Both the position numbers and the translations under genes were made by a program. Of a DNA stretch of 64,000 nucleotides, positions 35,395-44,708 are shown in pieces. The stretch covers positions 1 through 64,000 of the forward strand of contig NZ_JACJQL010000010.1 of the NCBI RefSeq assembly GCF_014696625.1. The letters run 5' to 3'. Position 1 is the first letter of the stretch; each line of letters opens with the position of its first letter. Source of the stretch: Nostoc parmelioides FACHB-3921 (GTDB lineage Bacteria > Cyanobacteriota > Cyanobacteriia > Cyanobacteriales > Nostocaceae). Below the pieces are notes generated by a model, which saw only the letters and a program-made list of their open reading frames with translations, searched no databases and had not been told where the DNA came from.

Positions 35395-37074
35395 TTAAAA
35401 AACAAAGGTACTACGAACACTTGTAACCCAAATACTACTATTAGTATTGTTGTGTTCTGGATTAAAAATTACATATAAAGCAGGAGTAATAGTAATATGT
35501 TCTCCTAGTTGATAACGATAGAAAATTTCAGCATGGTATGTTGTATCTACATCTGTGCGTCCAGCAATATCATTGCTCACTAATTTAGGTGGCATTCCGA
35601 ATATAAAACTGAAAATATTACCTTGTTTAGCAACATCTCTAAAAGCTAGATTTACAGCCCAAGTCCAAAGTTCAGATCTAGCTCCTTGAAAAACTTTAAA
35701 CTCGTTTTCTTGTGTAGACGATTCGGCGATCGCTTCAGTATAACCAACCCAACCAGAAACAGTAAATTGAGGGCTAATATCATAGCTAGTCTGTACACCA
35801 TAGGCATTAGCAGCAGTAGCAGTGTTTTTACCAAAGGGGAACTTTCCGATTTGACTACCTGTGTTAGCTGTAATATCGGGATAATTTTCTGGTTGAGGAG
35901 AGTAATAACGCAGATAAGTAAGACCAAAACCCCAATTCCGGGTGGGTTGCAAATTGAACTGAGTCAGAGCAGCAAATTGACCATTAAAAATTCCAGCTTG
36001 CGGTAGTGGATTAGCACCATTTTGTGAGCTAAACATATAGGCCATACTCATACTAATGGTGTTGTTAAATTGATAGTTAAATGCCAGACCACTGCCTTCA
36101 CTTAAACGCTGGAGAGGATTCCGTCCTCCCCAGCGAGAAGCACTACCCACTGGATTAAAAGGCTTAACAAAAAAGTAAGAATCTAACCCTTTAGCAGCTA
36201 ACCATATCTGCCCATTTTGATTAATAGGAAATCTGTAAAATAAATTGCTAATATCTACTTTATTATCACCTCCAGTTTCAAAATCATAAAGAGTCATATC
36301 TGTGCCAGTATTACCATTAAAATAACCATAAAAATTACCAGATCCTAATCTAATTCTTAGTTGGTCATTTCCGGTAAAGCTAGTATCAAAGCTTAAAAAT
36401 AATCGATTAGAAAAGGTTGTTATTATATCTATATCTCTACCTCCTGCTTGATTATTTCCAAATGCTTGCAATACAGCAAAATCTATTTCTCCATTTAGCT
36501 TAGTAGTCGTTGAGAATTTTTGTTGCAGTAAAGGTTTTGCAGATTCAAGATTCTCGACTCTAGTTTTTAATTTAGATAACTCTAGCCGATTTGTTGTGAT
36601 ATAGCTTTGAATAGTTTGTATATCTTGATTTAAATTTTCATTTTGAGTATCAAAATTGATTTTTATATAATTTATACATTTATTTAAAATCAGGGAATTT
36701 TGCCAATATTCTAAGTTGCTATCTCTAAAGTTTTTCCGATCAGTATCATTATTAATGCAATCATATTTATCTACTATTTGAGATATGATTTTATACTGAT
36801 TGTTTAGTATTTTATCTTTTTCTAACTCAGAAACATTAGTAATGATATCGAAACCATTATCATATTTTTGTTCTTCGACATATATACTTTGTGTCAAATT
36901 CACAACAGTATGAGTATTTAAATTTTTATCTATAAACTCTTGACTGTCATTGGTATATTTTCCTGGTGCTAAGGATAGGCAAGGGCGTATTGATATAATC
37001 AGCAAAACTAGTCCTAAATAAAAGACATTAAACTTCCGGTAAAGCCAGGTAAACATGAGAGTAAACTTATTCAT
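35395..37074 (-). CDS. outer-membrane porin (OprB/SLH-porin family) with degenerate SLH
   Basis: A 559-residue protein, last gene of the alpha-glucan operon. The signal peptide covers residues 1-36 (LVLLIISIRPCLSL). Residues 78-140 align by eye with the SLH domain of cyanobacterial porins (ITNVSELEKD, IVDKYDCI, LNKCINYI) but lack the GYPNGTF and TRYE hallmarks. A coiled coil follows (145-182). The OprB-type barrel runs from about 185 to the end, with AGGRDIDIITTFSNRLFLSF, GRNPLQRLSEGSGLAF and a C-terminal Phe after VRSTFV, as outer-membrane proteins require. Homologues are called carbohydrate-selective or iron-uptake porins. The context of two glucan enzymes favours sugar passage here. Confidence 0.85.
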   Translation of the reverse strand: MNKFTLMFTWLYRKFNVFYLGLVLLIISIRPCLSLAPGKYTNDSQEFIDKNLNTHTVVNLTQSIYVEEQKYDNGFDIITNVSELEKDKILNNQYKIISQIVDKYDCINNDTDRKNFRDSNLEYWQNSLILNKCINYIKINFDTQNENLNQDIQTIQSYITTNRLELSKLKTRVENLESAKPLLQQKFSTTTKLNGEIDFAVLQAFGNNQAGGRDIDIITTFSNRLFLSFDTSFTGNDQLRIRLGSGNFYGYFNGNTGTDMTLYDFETGGDNKVDISNLFYRFPINQNGQIWLAAKGLDSYFFVKPFNPVGSASRWGGRNPLQRLSEGSGLAFNYQFNNTISMSMAYMFSSQNGANPLPQAGIFNGQFAALTQFNLQPTRNWGFGLTYLRYYSPQPENYPDITANTGSQIGKFPFGKNTATAANAYGVQTSYDISPQFTVSGWVGYTEAIAESSTQENEFKVFQGARSELWTWAVNLAFRDVAKQGNIFSFIFGMPPKLVSNDIAGRTDVDTTYHAEIFYRYQLGEHITITPALYVIFNPEHNNTNSSIWVTSVRSTFVF

Positions 37075-37080
37075 ATTTTG

Positions 37081-39396
37081 CTAATTTAAAATCAAAACTA
37101 GTGCTTCTTCAGCCCTAAGCTGAATATGAATTTCTCCATTGATAATCGATTTCTTTTCACCAGTTTCTGTAACTTCATATTGACTAATGCCTGGTGCAGG
37201 AGATTTCAATTTAAACTCTCCCCCTCTAGTTGAATAAGCATACAAAATGCTTTTACATATAGAGTTATTATTTTTATTACATTTTTCATATTCTCGCAGC
37301 ATGAAAATATCTTGATCACGATGAAATTTATTTGGATGAAGAAAGCGGGTATCTCCGTATCTTAAAACAGGGTATTTTTGTCTTAAATGAGCCATTTTTT
37401 TTGTTGTTTGGTATAGGCTATTTTTCCAACCCAGTGAGTTACTCCAAATCATCATTGGTCGATTAAAAGGGTCTCCACCTATTCCAAATAATCCTTTATG
37501 TTTTGGGTGATAGGGAACAGCTAATCCAGTTTCCATCCCATACATAATCATTGGTACACCGCGAGCTACAAATTGAAACTTAATTAGACTGGCATAAGCA
37601 CTATCTGACATATTTATGTAGCGTGTCTTTAACCGAGGAAGATCATGATTTTCGGAAAATGTAACCCAACTTTTTGCATCCGTATCGGAAATAGAATCAA
37701 GAGATTTCCTGGAAATTTCTAAAGTTGCTGCTGGATTCAACAACCAATGAAATATTCTTCTGACAAAGGAGTAATTATAATAATTACCTTTTCGCCCTAA
37801 AATCGTTTCTTCTAGCATATAAGTACGACCGTCCCAGGCTCTATCACCTGCAAAAAAACGGCGTGCTGAGTTACTTAAATCAAAATCAAATTGTGTAATA
37901 TTATTTGTTTTTTTCAAAAAAGAGATACTTTCTGGATTACGATATCCCCCACTAAAATACTCACCAATTAAAATTGCTGATGGGTTAATGTCTAAAATAA
38001 ATTTCTCTAGCTTCTGCCAAAAGCGTAAGTTAACGTGCTTGATGGAATCTAATCGAAACCCTACTATCTGCGTACTACCATTGTTAAAAGTCAACCAAAA
38101 ACGAACAGCATCTAGTAAATACTTTTCAACTTCTGGAACATCTTGATTCAGATCAGGTAGACCTTCTAGCATCCCCTGTTCTAGCATTTTTGCGTTTGGA
38201 CGATTAAAATCAATCTGCTTTGGCGGATGAAACCATTTCTTTCCTTTTGGATCTATGCTCCCTAATTGACGATTCCAGTAAGATGCTACTAATTTACCTT
38301 CTCTGTATATAGATCCATCATCTACAAACATGGCGGCTGGACTGTTAGGATTAAATACAAACGGAATATTAGAAAAATGAGAGGGTGAAGTATGATTAAG
38401 TGTTAAATCCATAATCACCCCTATTCCTCTTTTACCAGCTTCGTTGAGCAATCTTCGCAAAACTTGGAAACGATCATTACCTATCCCATCATTGGGATTA
38501 CGAAAGTGTTCATCAATTTCAAACCAATCTTTTATCCAGTAGCCATGATAAGGTGAAAAAACATGAGTATATAGATTATTTTTTAAACCTTTTTCTTGAT
38601 GAGTTCGGTACAAATAATTATGGAATTTAGGATTGTATAAAATGCCATTTGCATTATCTTGTATGGGTGAAATAATAATTTTAGTGACCCCTAAATCTTT
38701 TAAGTAATCAAGCTTTTTAATAATTCCTTCAATGTCTCCCCCCCAATATAAGCCCATATAAGTTTTGCTAGGATCATATGTATGCTGGAGAAGTAATTGA
38801 TTCATTTTATTGTATACATCTTCTTTTGAAGTCTGCTCTACAATAATATTATTATCCAGTGGAGGTGTTCCGACTTTTGGTTGAGTTGGATCAACTAACC
38901 ACATAATTGAGCCATCTACAAACTGTAAAACAAATTTAAAGTTTTTTACAGGTATTTCAGATTTTATAGACTTTTTATAAATTCCATTAGGTTGGCGTAA
39001 CAATTTATATCTTTCGTCTAAATCTTGACTCCAATTACGAAAATCTCCAGTGATATAAACTGCCTTCACTGGAGGTATATATGAGGGAATTTTATTTAAA
39101 GTAATCTCCCAAGAGTTAGGGATATATACATTTTGAAAACTATAGGCATAGGGAAATGCGTAATTTGGAATATTGTTATTAGGATTACCATCAGAAAATC
39201 TATCTACTAAAATGTAGTATATAACATCATTCCCTAAATTTCCCTTTGATTTTTTGACAGGGTTTATAACAATATCTTCAATAAGAATATTTTGAGAAAT
39301 TCCTAAACCTAATTTGGTGGATAATTTATTGACTATTACCACTAAGACCAAAAAATATGCAAAAAATATTAGTATTAACTTATAATGTTTCTTCAT
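37081..39396 (-). CDS. alpha-amylase family (GH13) enzyme, signal-anchored
   Basis: A 771-residue GH13 protein. Residues 7-25 are hydrophobic (LILIFFAYFLVLVVIV), so it is exported or membrane-anchored. A beta-sandwich-like part with YITGDFRNWSQDL (about 110-185) resembles starch-binding modules of the CBM48/E-set type. The catalytic barrel has region I IMDLTLNHTSP, region II GFRLDSIKHVN with nucleophile Asp, region III ILIGEYF with acid/base Glu, and region IV FSENHDLPR. All catalytic residues are present. It would cut alpha-1,4-glucans or maltodextrins outside the cytoplasm. It begins 17 bp inside the upstream gene and ends 6 bp before the porin. Strongly AT-rich. Confidence 0.9.
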   Translation of the reverse strand: MKKHYKLILIFFAYFLVLVVIVNKLSTKLGLGISQNILIEDIVINPVKKSKGNLGNDVIYYILVDRFSDGNPNNNIPNYAFPYAYSFQNVYIPNSWEITLNKIPSYIPPVKAVYITGDFRNWSQDLDERYKLLRQPNGIYKKSIKSEIPVKNFKFVLQFVDGSIMWLVDPTQPKVGTPPLDNNIIVEQTSKEDVYNKMNQLLLQHTYDPSKTYMGLYWGGDIEGIIKKLDYLKDLGVTKIIISPIQDNANGILYNPKFHNYLYRTHQEKGLKNNLYTHVFSPYHGYWIKDWFEIDEHFRNPNDGIGNDRFQVLRRLLNEAGKRGIGVIMDLTLNHTSPSHFSNIPFVFNPNSPAAMFVDDGSIYREGKLVASYWNRQLGSIDPKGKKWFHPPKQIDFNRPNAKMLEQGMLEGLPDLNQDVPEVEKYLLDAVRFWLTFNNGSTQIVGFRLDSIKHVNLRFWQKLEKFILDINPSAILIGEYFSGGYRNPESISFLKKTNNITQFDFDLSNSARRFFAGDRAWDGRTYMLEETILGRKGNYYNYSFVRRIFHWLLNPAATLEISRKSLDSISDTDAKSWVTFSENHDLPRLKTRYINMSDSAYASLIKFQFVARGVPMIMYGMETGLAVPYHPKHKGLFGIGGDPFNRPMMIWSNSLGWKNSLYQTTKKMAHLRQKYPVLRYGDTRFLHPNKFHRDQDIFMLREYEKCNKNNNSICKSILYAYSTRGGEFKLKSPAPGISQYEVTETGEKKSIINGEIHIQLRAEEALVLILN

Positions 39397-40495
39397 TGTT
39401 TAAATTGACTATTTTCTTTGAAAATTCATTAATAAAATTCTGAAAATCAGGCAATTCTTGAGGATTGGAATTAATAGGTAACATCTGCTGAACTTGTATC
39501 TCATTCATTTGTCCAGCAAATTGAAAAAATAAAATATACAAATTCTCAATAAAATTAGTAACTACATCAACAAAAATTGCTGTTACTAAAGTGGTAAAAA
39601 TAACTCCTCCTACAGAGGAAAATGCCCACCGTGCATTCAGGTTATATTTGTCTAAAAATAGTCGCATCCGCCAATTCAAAATATATTGAAGTTCCCTCCA
39701 GTAAGAAGGAAATTTATATAAATTTCTGTCATATCTTCCTAACCTGATAGATATTACCTTAAATTTTTCAGATAATATTATTAATTGATTTTCAATAGAT
39801 AATAAATATAAATAAATCAACTCACTAAGATTGAATCCCAAAATATAAGCAAAAGATTCTCCTAAATAGAAACTTAACATTAATCCAAATGGAAAATATA
39901 TAAAAGGCGAAAAATTTATTTCGCCTGATTGAAAAAATAAAATTCCCATTGTATAAAATGACCAAGATATTACTATCGAAGCATAATCTATAAAAGGTTT
40001 TAATATTAGTTTTGGAATTGGTATAGCATCACTTGTAGTATTGAGTTCTTGATGCAAATATTTTGATAATATTTTTTTTATAGGATGTATCCGTTTAACT
40101 AATAAATTGAGGGTTTCTTTTTCTATGTACAACTTTAGTATTCTTCCTAAGAAAATTTTTTCATAAATTAATCTATAAATAAAATATTGAATTATCGTAT
40201 AAGGAATCAATCCAGCAAAGGTAAATGCTCTTAACCAACCTCCTTGATAATTTGAAACTAAGAAAAACCCTAAATCACATCCAATCTTCCATGTCATAAA
40301 GCCCAATACTCTCTCAAAACGTTTTTCCAAAATCATAGTTTGGTAATTTAAAGATTGAGTATGATGATGTATGTTTTTCCTAAAAATAAGCTCTTGAGAA
40401 ATTATGTACCCACATAAAGGTAACAATATTTGACCCAGTTTACTAAGTCCATAGCTAATTGAATACGAATTAACTGAAAAAGGAAAATTGTCCAT
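39380..40495 (-). CDS. polytopic membrane protein of the alpha-glucan operon
   Basis: A 371-residue hydrophobic protein with about six to seven predicted membrane helices (near residues 18-38, 68-85, 95-115, 175-195, 200-225, 310-345). No transporter signature (no ATP-binding, no MFS or SWEET motif) is visible. Two amphipathic helical parts lie between helices 3 and 4 and at about 235-300. I do not recognise the family. It is sandwiched between two GH13 genes, overlapping the downstream one by 17 bp, so it surely belongs to the same transcript. It could be a sugar channel, an anchor for the enzyme, or an envelope-bridging protein. AT content is very high. Confidence 0.6.
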   Translation of the reverse strand: MDNFPFSVNSYSISYGLSKLGQILLPLCGYIISQELIFRKNIHHHTQSLNYQTMILEKRFERVLGFMTWKIGCDLGFFLVSNYQGGWLRAFTFAGLIPYTIIQYFIYRLIYEKIFLGRILKLYIEKETLNLLVKRIHPIKKILSKYLHQELNTTSDAIPIPKLILKPFIDYASIVISWSFYTMGILFFQSGEINFSPFIYFPFGLMLSFYLGESFAYILGFNLSELIYLYLLSIENQLIILSEKFKVISIRLGRYDRNLYKFPSYWRELQYILNWRMRLFLDKYNLNARWAFSSVGGVIFTTLVTAIFVDVVTNFIENLYILFFQFAGQMNEIQVQQMLPINSNPQELPDFQNFINEFSKKIVNLNNEETL

Positions 40496-40530
40496 AATAG
40501 AAATATAAATAAAATCAAAACATTATTTTT

Positions 40531-42720
40531 TTATGGGCAATACTTTAATATAATTAGGCTTCTTCCCCCGATGTTTATTTTGAAAATATGCGGTAAGTTT
40601 GAATAGGTACCATTAGTCGTATGAAACAATGTGTGAGGAGCATAACCATACTGCGCTTGCTGGAGGGAATAAGATGGGTAATTATTCCAATCTCCATCAA
40701 ATAATACTTGCCATTTACCTTCAAATCCTTCTGGTGCTGGTAGTTCGTAATGTAAGTAGTGTCTAAACGCCTGTGGTCCGAAGTTAAAAACAATAACGAG
40801 TGACTTTTCTGGTTGATATAAATGCCTACGAAATAAAGCTAACAGAGATGTGGAGCGATCGCAGTAATACACATCAGTGTGAAAAAGTGGTTCATGAGTA
40901 TATTTATTCAAATCAGTATATAGCCGGAAAATTTTTCGTATCTCGACCATATCGATACGATGCTGTGCATGGATATGATAGATTTTTCTCTCCGATAAAC
41001 CGGTTTTTTTCCATGTTAAAATGTCTTGAGGATTAATATCTTCCCAGGTACTTTTCCAACGATCTACTTCATCTAAACGCCCTAATGCTAGAGAATCAAC
41101 TGTATGGACAAACATATAATTTTGATTAGCAAGGAACATTGTAAATACTTCTGCATTTCTGACAGTGCGCCTGACAAAATCTAAAAGATTTTCTGGTGCT
41201 AAAAGTTGCATAATAACTAGTTCTTCACCTTGATTTTTAGCTAATTGTGCGGGGTTAGCCCCATAAGCCCAAGGAACGTGGGGGCGAGAATTAGCAATAT
41301 GATGGCAGTACCATGTTTCATCATGCAGTTGAGCATATATAGCTTCGCATCTGTCGGTTTGATTAGCTTGATTTATTTGCTCAATCAATGGAGAAATATC
41401 TGGATATAAAGGGCGTTGCATTCTCGAAGGTGGTTTGTAGAGTTCTTCCACAATCATGAATCCTCGTGGTGCATAGAAAATGTCAATAAATTCCCTAACA
41501 GTTGGATTTATACTTGTTTCAAAAGCTTCTCCAAGAATCATAATTTCTGGTACAGCTTGACGCAATGCTGTATTCAACTCTCTAATAAACTTTTCTCCAA
41601 AGTTTTCACTTCGATTTGCATACTGAAGTATGAGGCCATCAATATAATCTATTCGTATTTTGTGAAAACGATATGTTTTCACAAAAAATACTATTTTTTC
41701 TATAAGTATTTCTCGAATCTTTGGATCAGCTAAATTGAACATCCATGTTCCATAATCTCGAAATAAAAATGGGTTTCTATCAACAAATAAATTATTACTA
41801 TCTTCTAATTCAATTTGATCGAGGGATTCTGAAAATGGAGATTTAACTTGATGAGCAAAAATTAAATCCGGAACTATTTGAATTCCGTTAGCGTACAACC
41901 TGTCTACTAAACATTTAAATTCAGATGTATTTCCAATTTGCCAATCTATATTACCAATGTTGTATATAAGATAATTAAATTTAGGATCGAGATGAGATCG
42001 GTCTGCGACTGAAGACCAAACTGGGACTAGAATTTCATCAACCCCTAAATCTGCTAACCGTTCTGGAATATCAGTATTAATAATTCGTTTAGCAATAGAA
42101 ATTTGTAATAAATCTGCTATATTATTAGGAGCATATTTACCATTTTTATATCCAGCTAACAAACCTTCAAGGGTCGTTTCCATTAATACTTTTGCATAGC
42201 TATATTTTGGAGGGTTATTTTTCCATTGATAGGTGGGATTGGGTACATAAGATAAACCATAAATCTGTTCAATTTCACCGATTGTATTGATCAGTTGCCA
42301 ATTACCTTGACTATTTTTGTATCTAATAGCCATTCTTTTTCCTGGAGATATTTTCTCTAGTTGCAACGACCAATAAGGAAAATCTACTCTAGGTGGATTC
42401 AAGCTTTGCCAATTCCTGTAACCCACTCTTACCTGAACATCAAGTTCTTGATAAAAATTGTATGTCTCTGGGATATTAGAAAATGTATTATTTTTAGGCA
42501 GGTAGATTATTAAATCTAAATCAATTGTGCCATCCTGAAAAATGCGGCTAATATGGGTTATGTGACTGGGGATGTAACCAGAGTGCCATTGCTGTAGAGG
42601 TATTTCATCATTATTTTTTTTTTCTATTAGATGTATGCGCTGACTAATATCTTCTAGTATTGTCCTGATGTTTGCGGTATTTCTTATCCAATGTTCTGGT
42701 GAAGGGCTTTGACTCTGCAT
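40531..42720 (-). CDS. branching-enzyme-like GH13 glycosidase
   Basis: A 729-residue cytosolic-type protein (no signal peptide), first gene of the operon. The N-terminal 190 residues carry beta-structure without a clear named module. The barrel shows region I QIVPDLIFAHQ, region II KIRIDYIDG with nucleophile Asp (about 358), region III MILGEAFE with Glu (about 397), and a region IV-like IYAQLHDET (about 465) resembling branching enzymes' YAESHDQ. The C-terminal beta domain SLVIVFNFGPQAF also recalls branching enzymes. Activity could be branching, debranching or glucanotransfer; sequence alone does not settle it. AT-rich, unlike the housekeeping genes nearby. ATG 42720 precedes MQSQSPSPEHW. 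Confidence 0.85.
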   Translation of the reverse strand: MQSQSPSPEHWIRNTANIRTILEDISQRIHLIEKKNNDEIPLQQWHSGYIPSHITHISRIFQDGTIDLDLIIYLPKNNTFSNIPETYNFYQELDVQVRVGYRNWQSLNPPRVDFPYWSLQLEKISPGKRMAIRYKNSQGNWQLINTIGEIEQIYGLSYVPNPTYQWKNNPPKYSYAKVLMETTLEGLLAGYKNGKYAPNNIADLLQISIAKRIINTDIPERLADLGVDEILVPVWSSVADRSHLDPKFNYLIYNIGNIDWQIGNTSEFKCLVDRLYANGIQIVPDLIFAHQVKSPFSESLDQIELEDSNNLFVDRNPFLFRDYGTWMFNLADPKIREILIEKIVFFVKTYRFHKIRIDYIDGLILQYANRSENFGEKFIRELNTALRQAVPEIMILGEAFETSINPTVREFIDIFYAPRGFMIVEELYKPPSRMQRPLYPDISPLIEQINQANQTDRCEAIYAQLHDETWYCHHIANSRPHVPWAYGANPAQLAKNQGEELVIMQLLAPENLLDFVRRTVRNAEVFTMFLANQNYMFVHTVDSLALGRLDEVDRWKSTWEDINPQDILTWKKTGLSERKIYHIHAQHRIDMVEIRKIFRLYTDLNKYTHEPLFHTDVYYCDRSTSLLALFRRHLYQPEKSLVIVFNFGPQAFRHYLHYELPAPEGFEGKWQVLFDGDWNNYPSYSLQQAQYGYAPHTLFHTTNGTYSNLPHIFKINIGGRSLIILKYCP

Positions 42721-42852
42721 TTCTTATTTTTCACTGCTTAAATCTTTATAACCTTAAACTTTTTACCAGGATTTAAAGTTTGTTTTTTGGCTTAATGTAA
42801 TTATTTTCTATAAAACATACACGTCTTAAAATAAGAATAGAATAAGAAAAAT

Positions 42853-43259
42853 TTAAGAAACACTTATTAGTAGGCGTAAATATAAGGTTTGTGCTACCAG
42901 GAACAATCTGGGGGTGAGAGGACGATGGGAAGAAGATCTGACCCTGGGGGAAGCGTTTTTTCTTGAACCGCGACAAGGTTTAAATCTGGGCAGGGTTTTG
43001 AGATAACGAGTGAAGCGAGAGACTGTGGCATAACTGCCGATATAGTCGCAGGCGCGAATTTCCTCAAACAGTTTTTGGGTGTTGTGGTTACCGCTATTCC
43101 AGCAACTGAGGAGGTAATCATGATAAGGGTTGAGAAGACTGAGACCTTGGTCGCTACGTTGGCGACGTTCTATAAAAGTTGAGCTACGCAAGTAATTAAA
43201 TACAGTAGTTTTAGAAACTCCCAGTTCTTGAGCGATTGCTTGTCCTGACAAGCCAATAG
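42853..43259 (-). pseudogene. ISL3-family transposase, internal/C-terminal fragment
   Basis: The frame encodes SGQAIAQELGVSKTTVFNYL, a helix-turn-helix, followed by RRQRSDQGLSLLNPYHDYLL, SGNHNTQKLFEEIRACDYIG and SYATVSRFTRYLKTL. These are the middle-to-C-terminal segments of ISL3-type transposases. The catalytic N-terminal half is missing: the frame stops being transposase at a perfect palindrome (43260-43307). The C-terminal end is replaced by unrelated residues after LTPR. It is inactive debris just upstream of the alpha-glucan operon. Confidence 0.75.
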
Positions 43260-43307
43260 TTCAAGGGGCGACAAGCAAGCTAAAGTGCTTGCTTGTCGCC
43301 CCTTGAA
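43260..43307. repeat. perfect 21-bp inverted repeat between transposase fragments
   Basis: Arms 43260-43280 and 43287-43307 are exact complements (TTCAAGGGGCGACAAGCAAG plus C on the left), with the 6-nt loop TAAAGT. A partial copy, GTCGCCCCTTGAA, recurs at 43659-43671. Both transposase remnants end exactly at it. Confidence 0.85.
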
Positions 43308-43492
43308 GTTAAAAACCTTTGTAAATGCCGCCTACGACTATTTTGTTGTATCGGTAAAGGTAGTGTCGCTGCCAATCTTTCTATCCTGACCTGTTTCTGA
43401 TTTTGTAACAACCACACCAACATCTTCAGGGTGATTAACTGTGCTTTATTTAGGTATTTTTCTAAGAAGTTTTGGTAGCATGATGCCAGCAT
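43308..43492 (-). pseudogene. IS4-family transposase, N-terminal fragment
   Basis: From ATG 43492 the frame encodes MLASCYQNFLEKYLNKAQLI, then LKMLVWLLQNQKQVRIERLA and PIQQNSRRRHLQRFLT. This is the standard N-terminus of cyanobacterial IS4-type transposases. It is cut after about 60 residues where the 43260-43307 palindrome starts. The DDE catalytic part is absent. An upstream in-frame extension to GTG 43597 is not transposase-like. Confidence 0.75.
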
Positions 43493-43707
43493 TATGACAA
43501 CGGTCTTGGTTAAATTACGAGACCGTTCTTTTTTACCACGAAACCGCTTCCCACAGAAGAGCCTACCACCCTCATACACTTCATTCTCAATCAGCACTCA
43601 AATTTTTCACGGGGTCTGTATTCCCTAAACCTTTATCTGGCTGGGTTTAGAGGCGATTGTCGCCCCTTGAACCCTTTATCTTTCGTTTTCATGGGTAAGT
43701 ACTAGAT

Positions 43708-44139
43708 TTATCTGCGATTGCGACATTGTAGCGGATAACGATTACCCCGCCATGTTGTCCAACCATCGGCAATCTTAGTACGACTGTTGTATCTAAGATA
43801 CCAATTATCTTGCTCTGCACCTAAATAGCGAATTCCTAAATCCTGTCTTTGTCTGCTGGAAAAACGTTTTCCTAAAGGAACCCACGCACTACCATTATCA
43901 CTAAACCGTCCAATGAGACGGACACCAGAAGTAGTAGAACAAACATTACCATCACAAGTCGTTTGTGGGTCGTCTACTACTTTCCATTGCATTTGGGCTG
44001 GTCTACCGTCAATAGTACAATCCCACAAACCAAAAAACCACTCACCCGCAACTTGGCTAGCTTGAGTATGACTAGATATTAATACCAAACTTGCAGGAGC
44101 GATCGCCAAGCCTAAAAGCCATTTTGTGATGTTTCTCAT
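43708..44139 (-). CDS. secreted DUF6006-like protein
   Basis: A 143-residue protein with an N-terminal signal peptide (LLGLAIAPASLVLISSHTQA, cleavage near residue 27). The mature part holds WFFGLWDCTIDGRPAQMQW, VCSTTSGVRLIGRFSD, NGSAWVPLGKRF and WYLRYNSRT, blocks I associate with DUF6006, a small cyanobacterial family. Four cysteines (Cys41, CDGNVC, and one near the end) probably form two disulphides in the periplasm. Function is unknown. ATG 44139 begins MRNITKW. It is isolated between transposon debris and a spacer. Confidence 0.8.
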   Translation of the reverse strand: MRNITKWLLGLAIAPASLVLISSHTQASQVAGEWFFGLWDCTIDGRPAQMQWKVVDDPQTTCDGNVCSTTSGVRLIGRFSDNGSAWVPLGKRFSSRQRQDLGIRYLGAEQDNWYLRYNSRTKIADGWTTWRGNRYPLQCRNRR

Positions 44140-44271
44140 GATACTTTACCAATACCTAAAGTTAAGCTGTACCTTCCATTAACTCATATGTATTAGCGTT
44201 GCTGTTTATGCAGGTAATCGATTACCCCGTTACCACTAATAGCACTAAGTCATCCCCTTTCCTGCATATGA

Positions 44272-44300
44272 AATAAAAAGCCCCCGGAAAATTCCAGGGG
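44272..44300 (-). terminator. terminator-like hairpin
   Basis: Stem CCCCCGGAA / TTCCAGGGG (44281-44300, one mismatch), followed on the minus strand by CTTTTTATTTC. The nearest minus-strand gene (mscS) ends 400 bp upstream, so it would end either its long 3' tail or an unannotated transcript in 44301-44708. Confidence 0.5.
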
Positions 44301-44708
44301 TGTTTAAGTATGCCATCAACTCTATTCCTAAATATAGAGAATGCCATTTACTGGACTTTAGCGCATCCGCATAAATGCAATAATTGCATAATTTTAATGC
44401 TTTTTTGGAAACTAAGTGGAATTTTGGTCAGAGAAAATGTATATGGATGGTAAACTGAGTTCGGGACAATAAATCCTTAAAACCCTTGATTTATCTTGGT
44501 TCTGGCTGAAGCTCTGTTTTGATATATTCTCAATAAGAGTCATTCACACATAACCTATAGTATAGGTAGGGGTTTGGCAAAAGTCACAAGTGCGATCGCA
44601 ACCCAAATCCAACACGACTGAGCCGATAGGTAATAACGAGGATTCAGAAATATTATCAGTCAAGTCATAGCCCCCACCTAAACAAGCTTTAGCCACACTA
44701 AATCTTGT
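44301..44708. other. non-coding spacer downstream of the MscS gene
   Basis: No open frame of substance. AGGTAGGGG (about 44566-44574) and CCCCCACCT (about 44671-44679) form an imperfect long-range pair. Nothing else recognisable. Confidence 0.4.

Noticed and set aside
35652..35927. 91-codon minus-strand frame
   Set aside because: Frame-shifted shadow of the porin gene.
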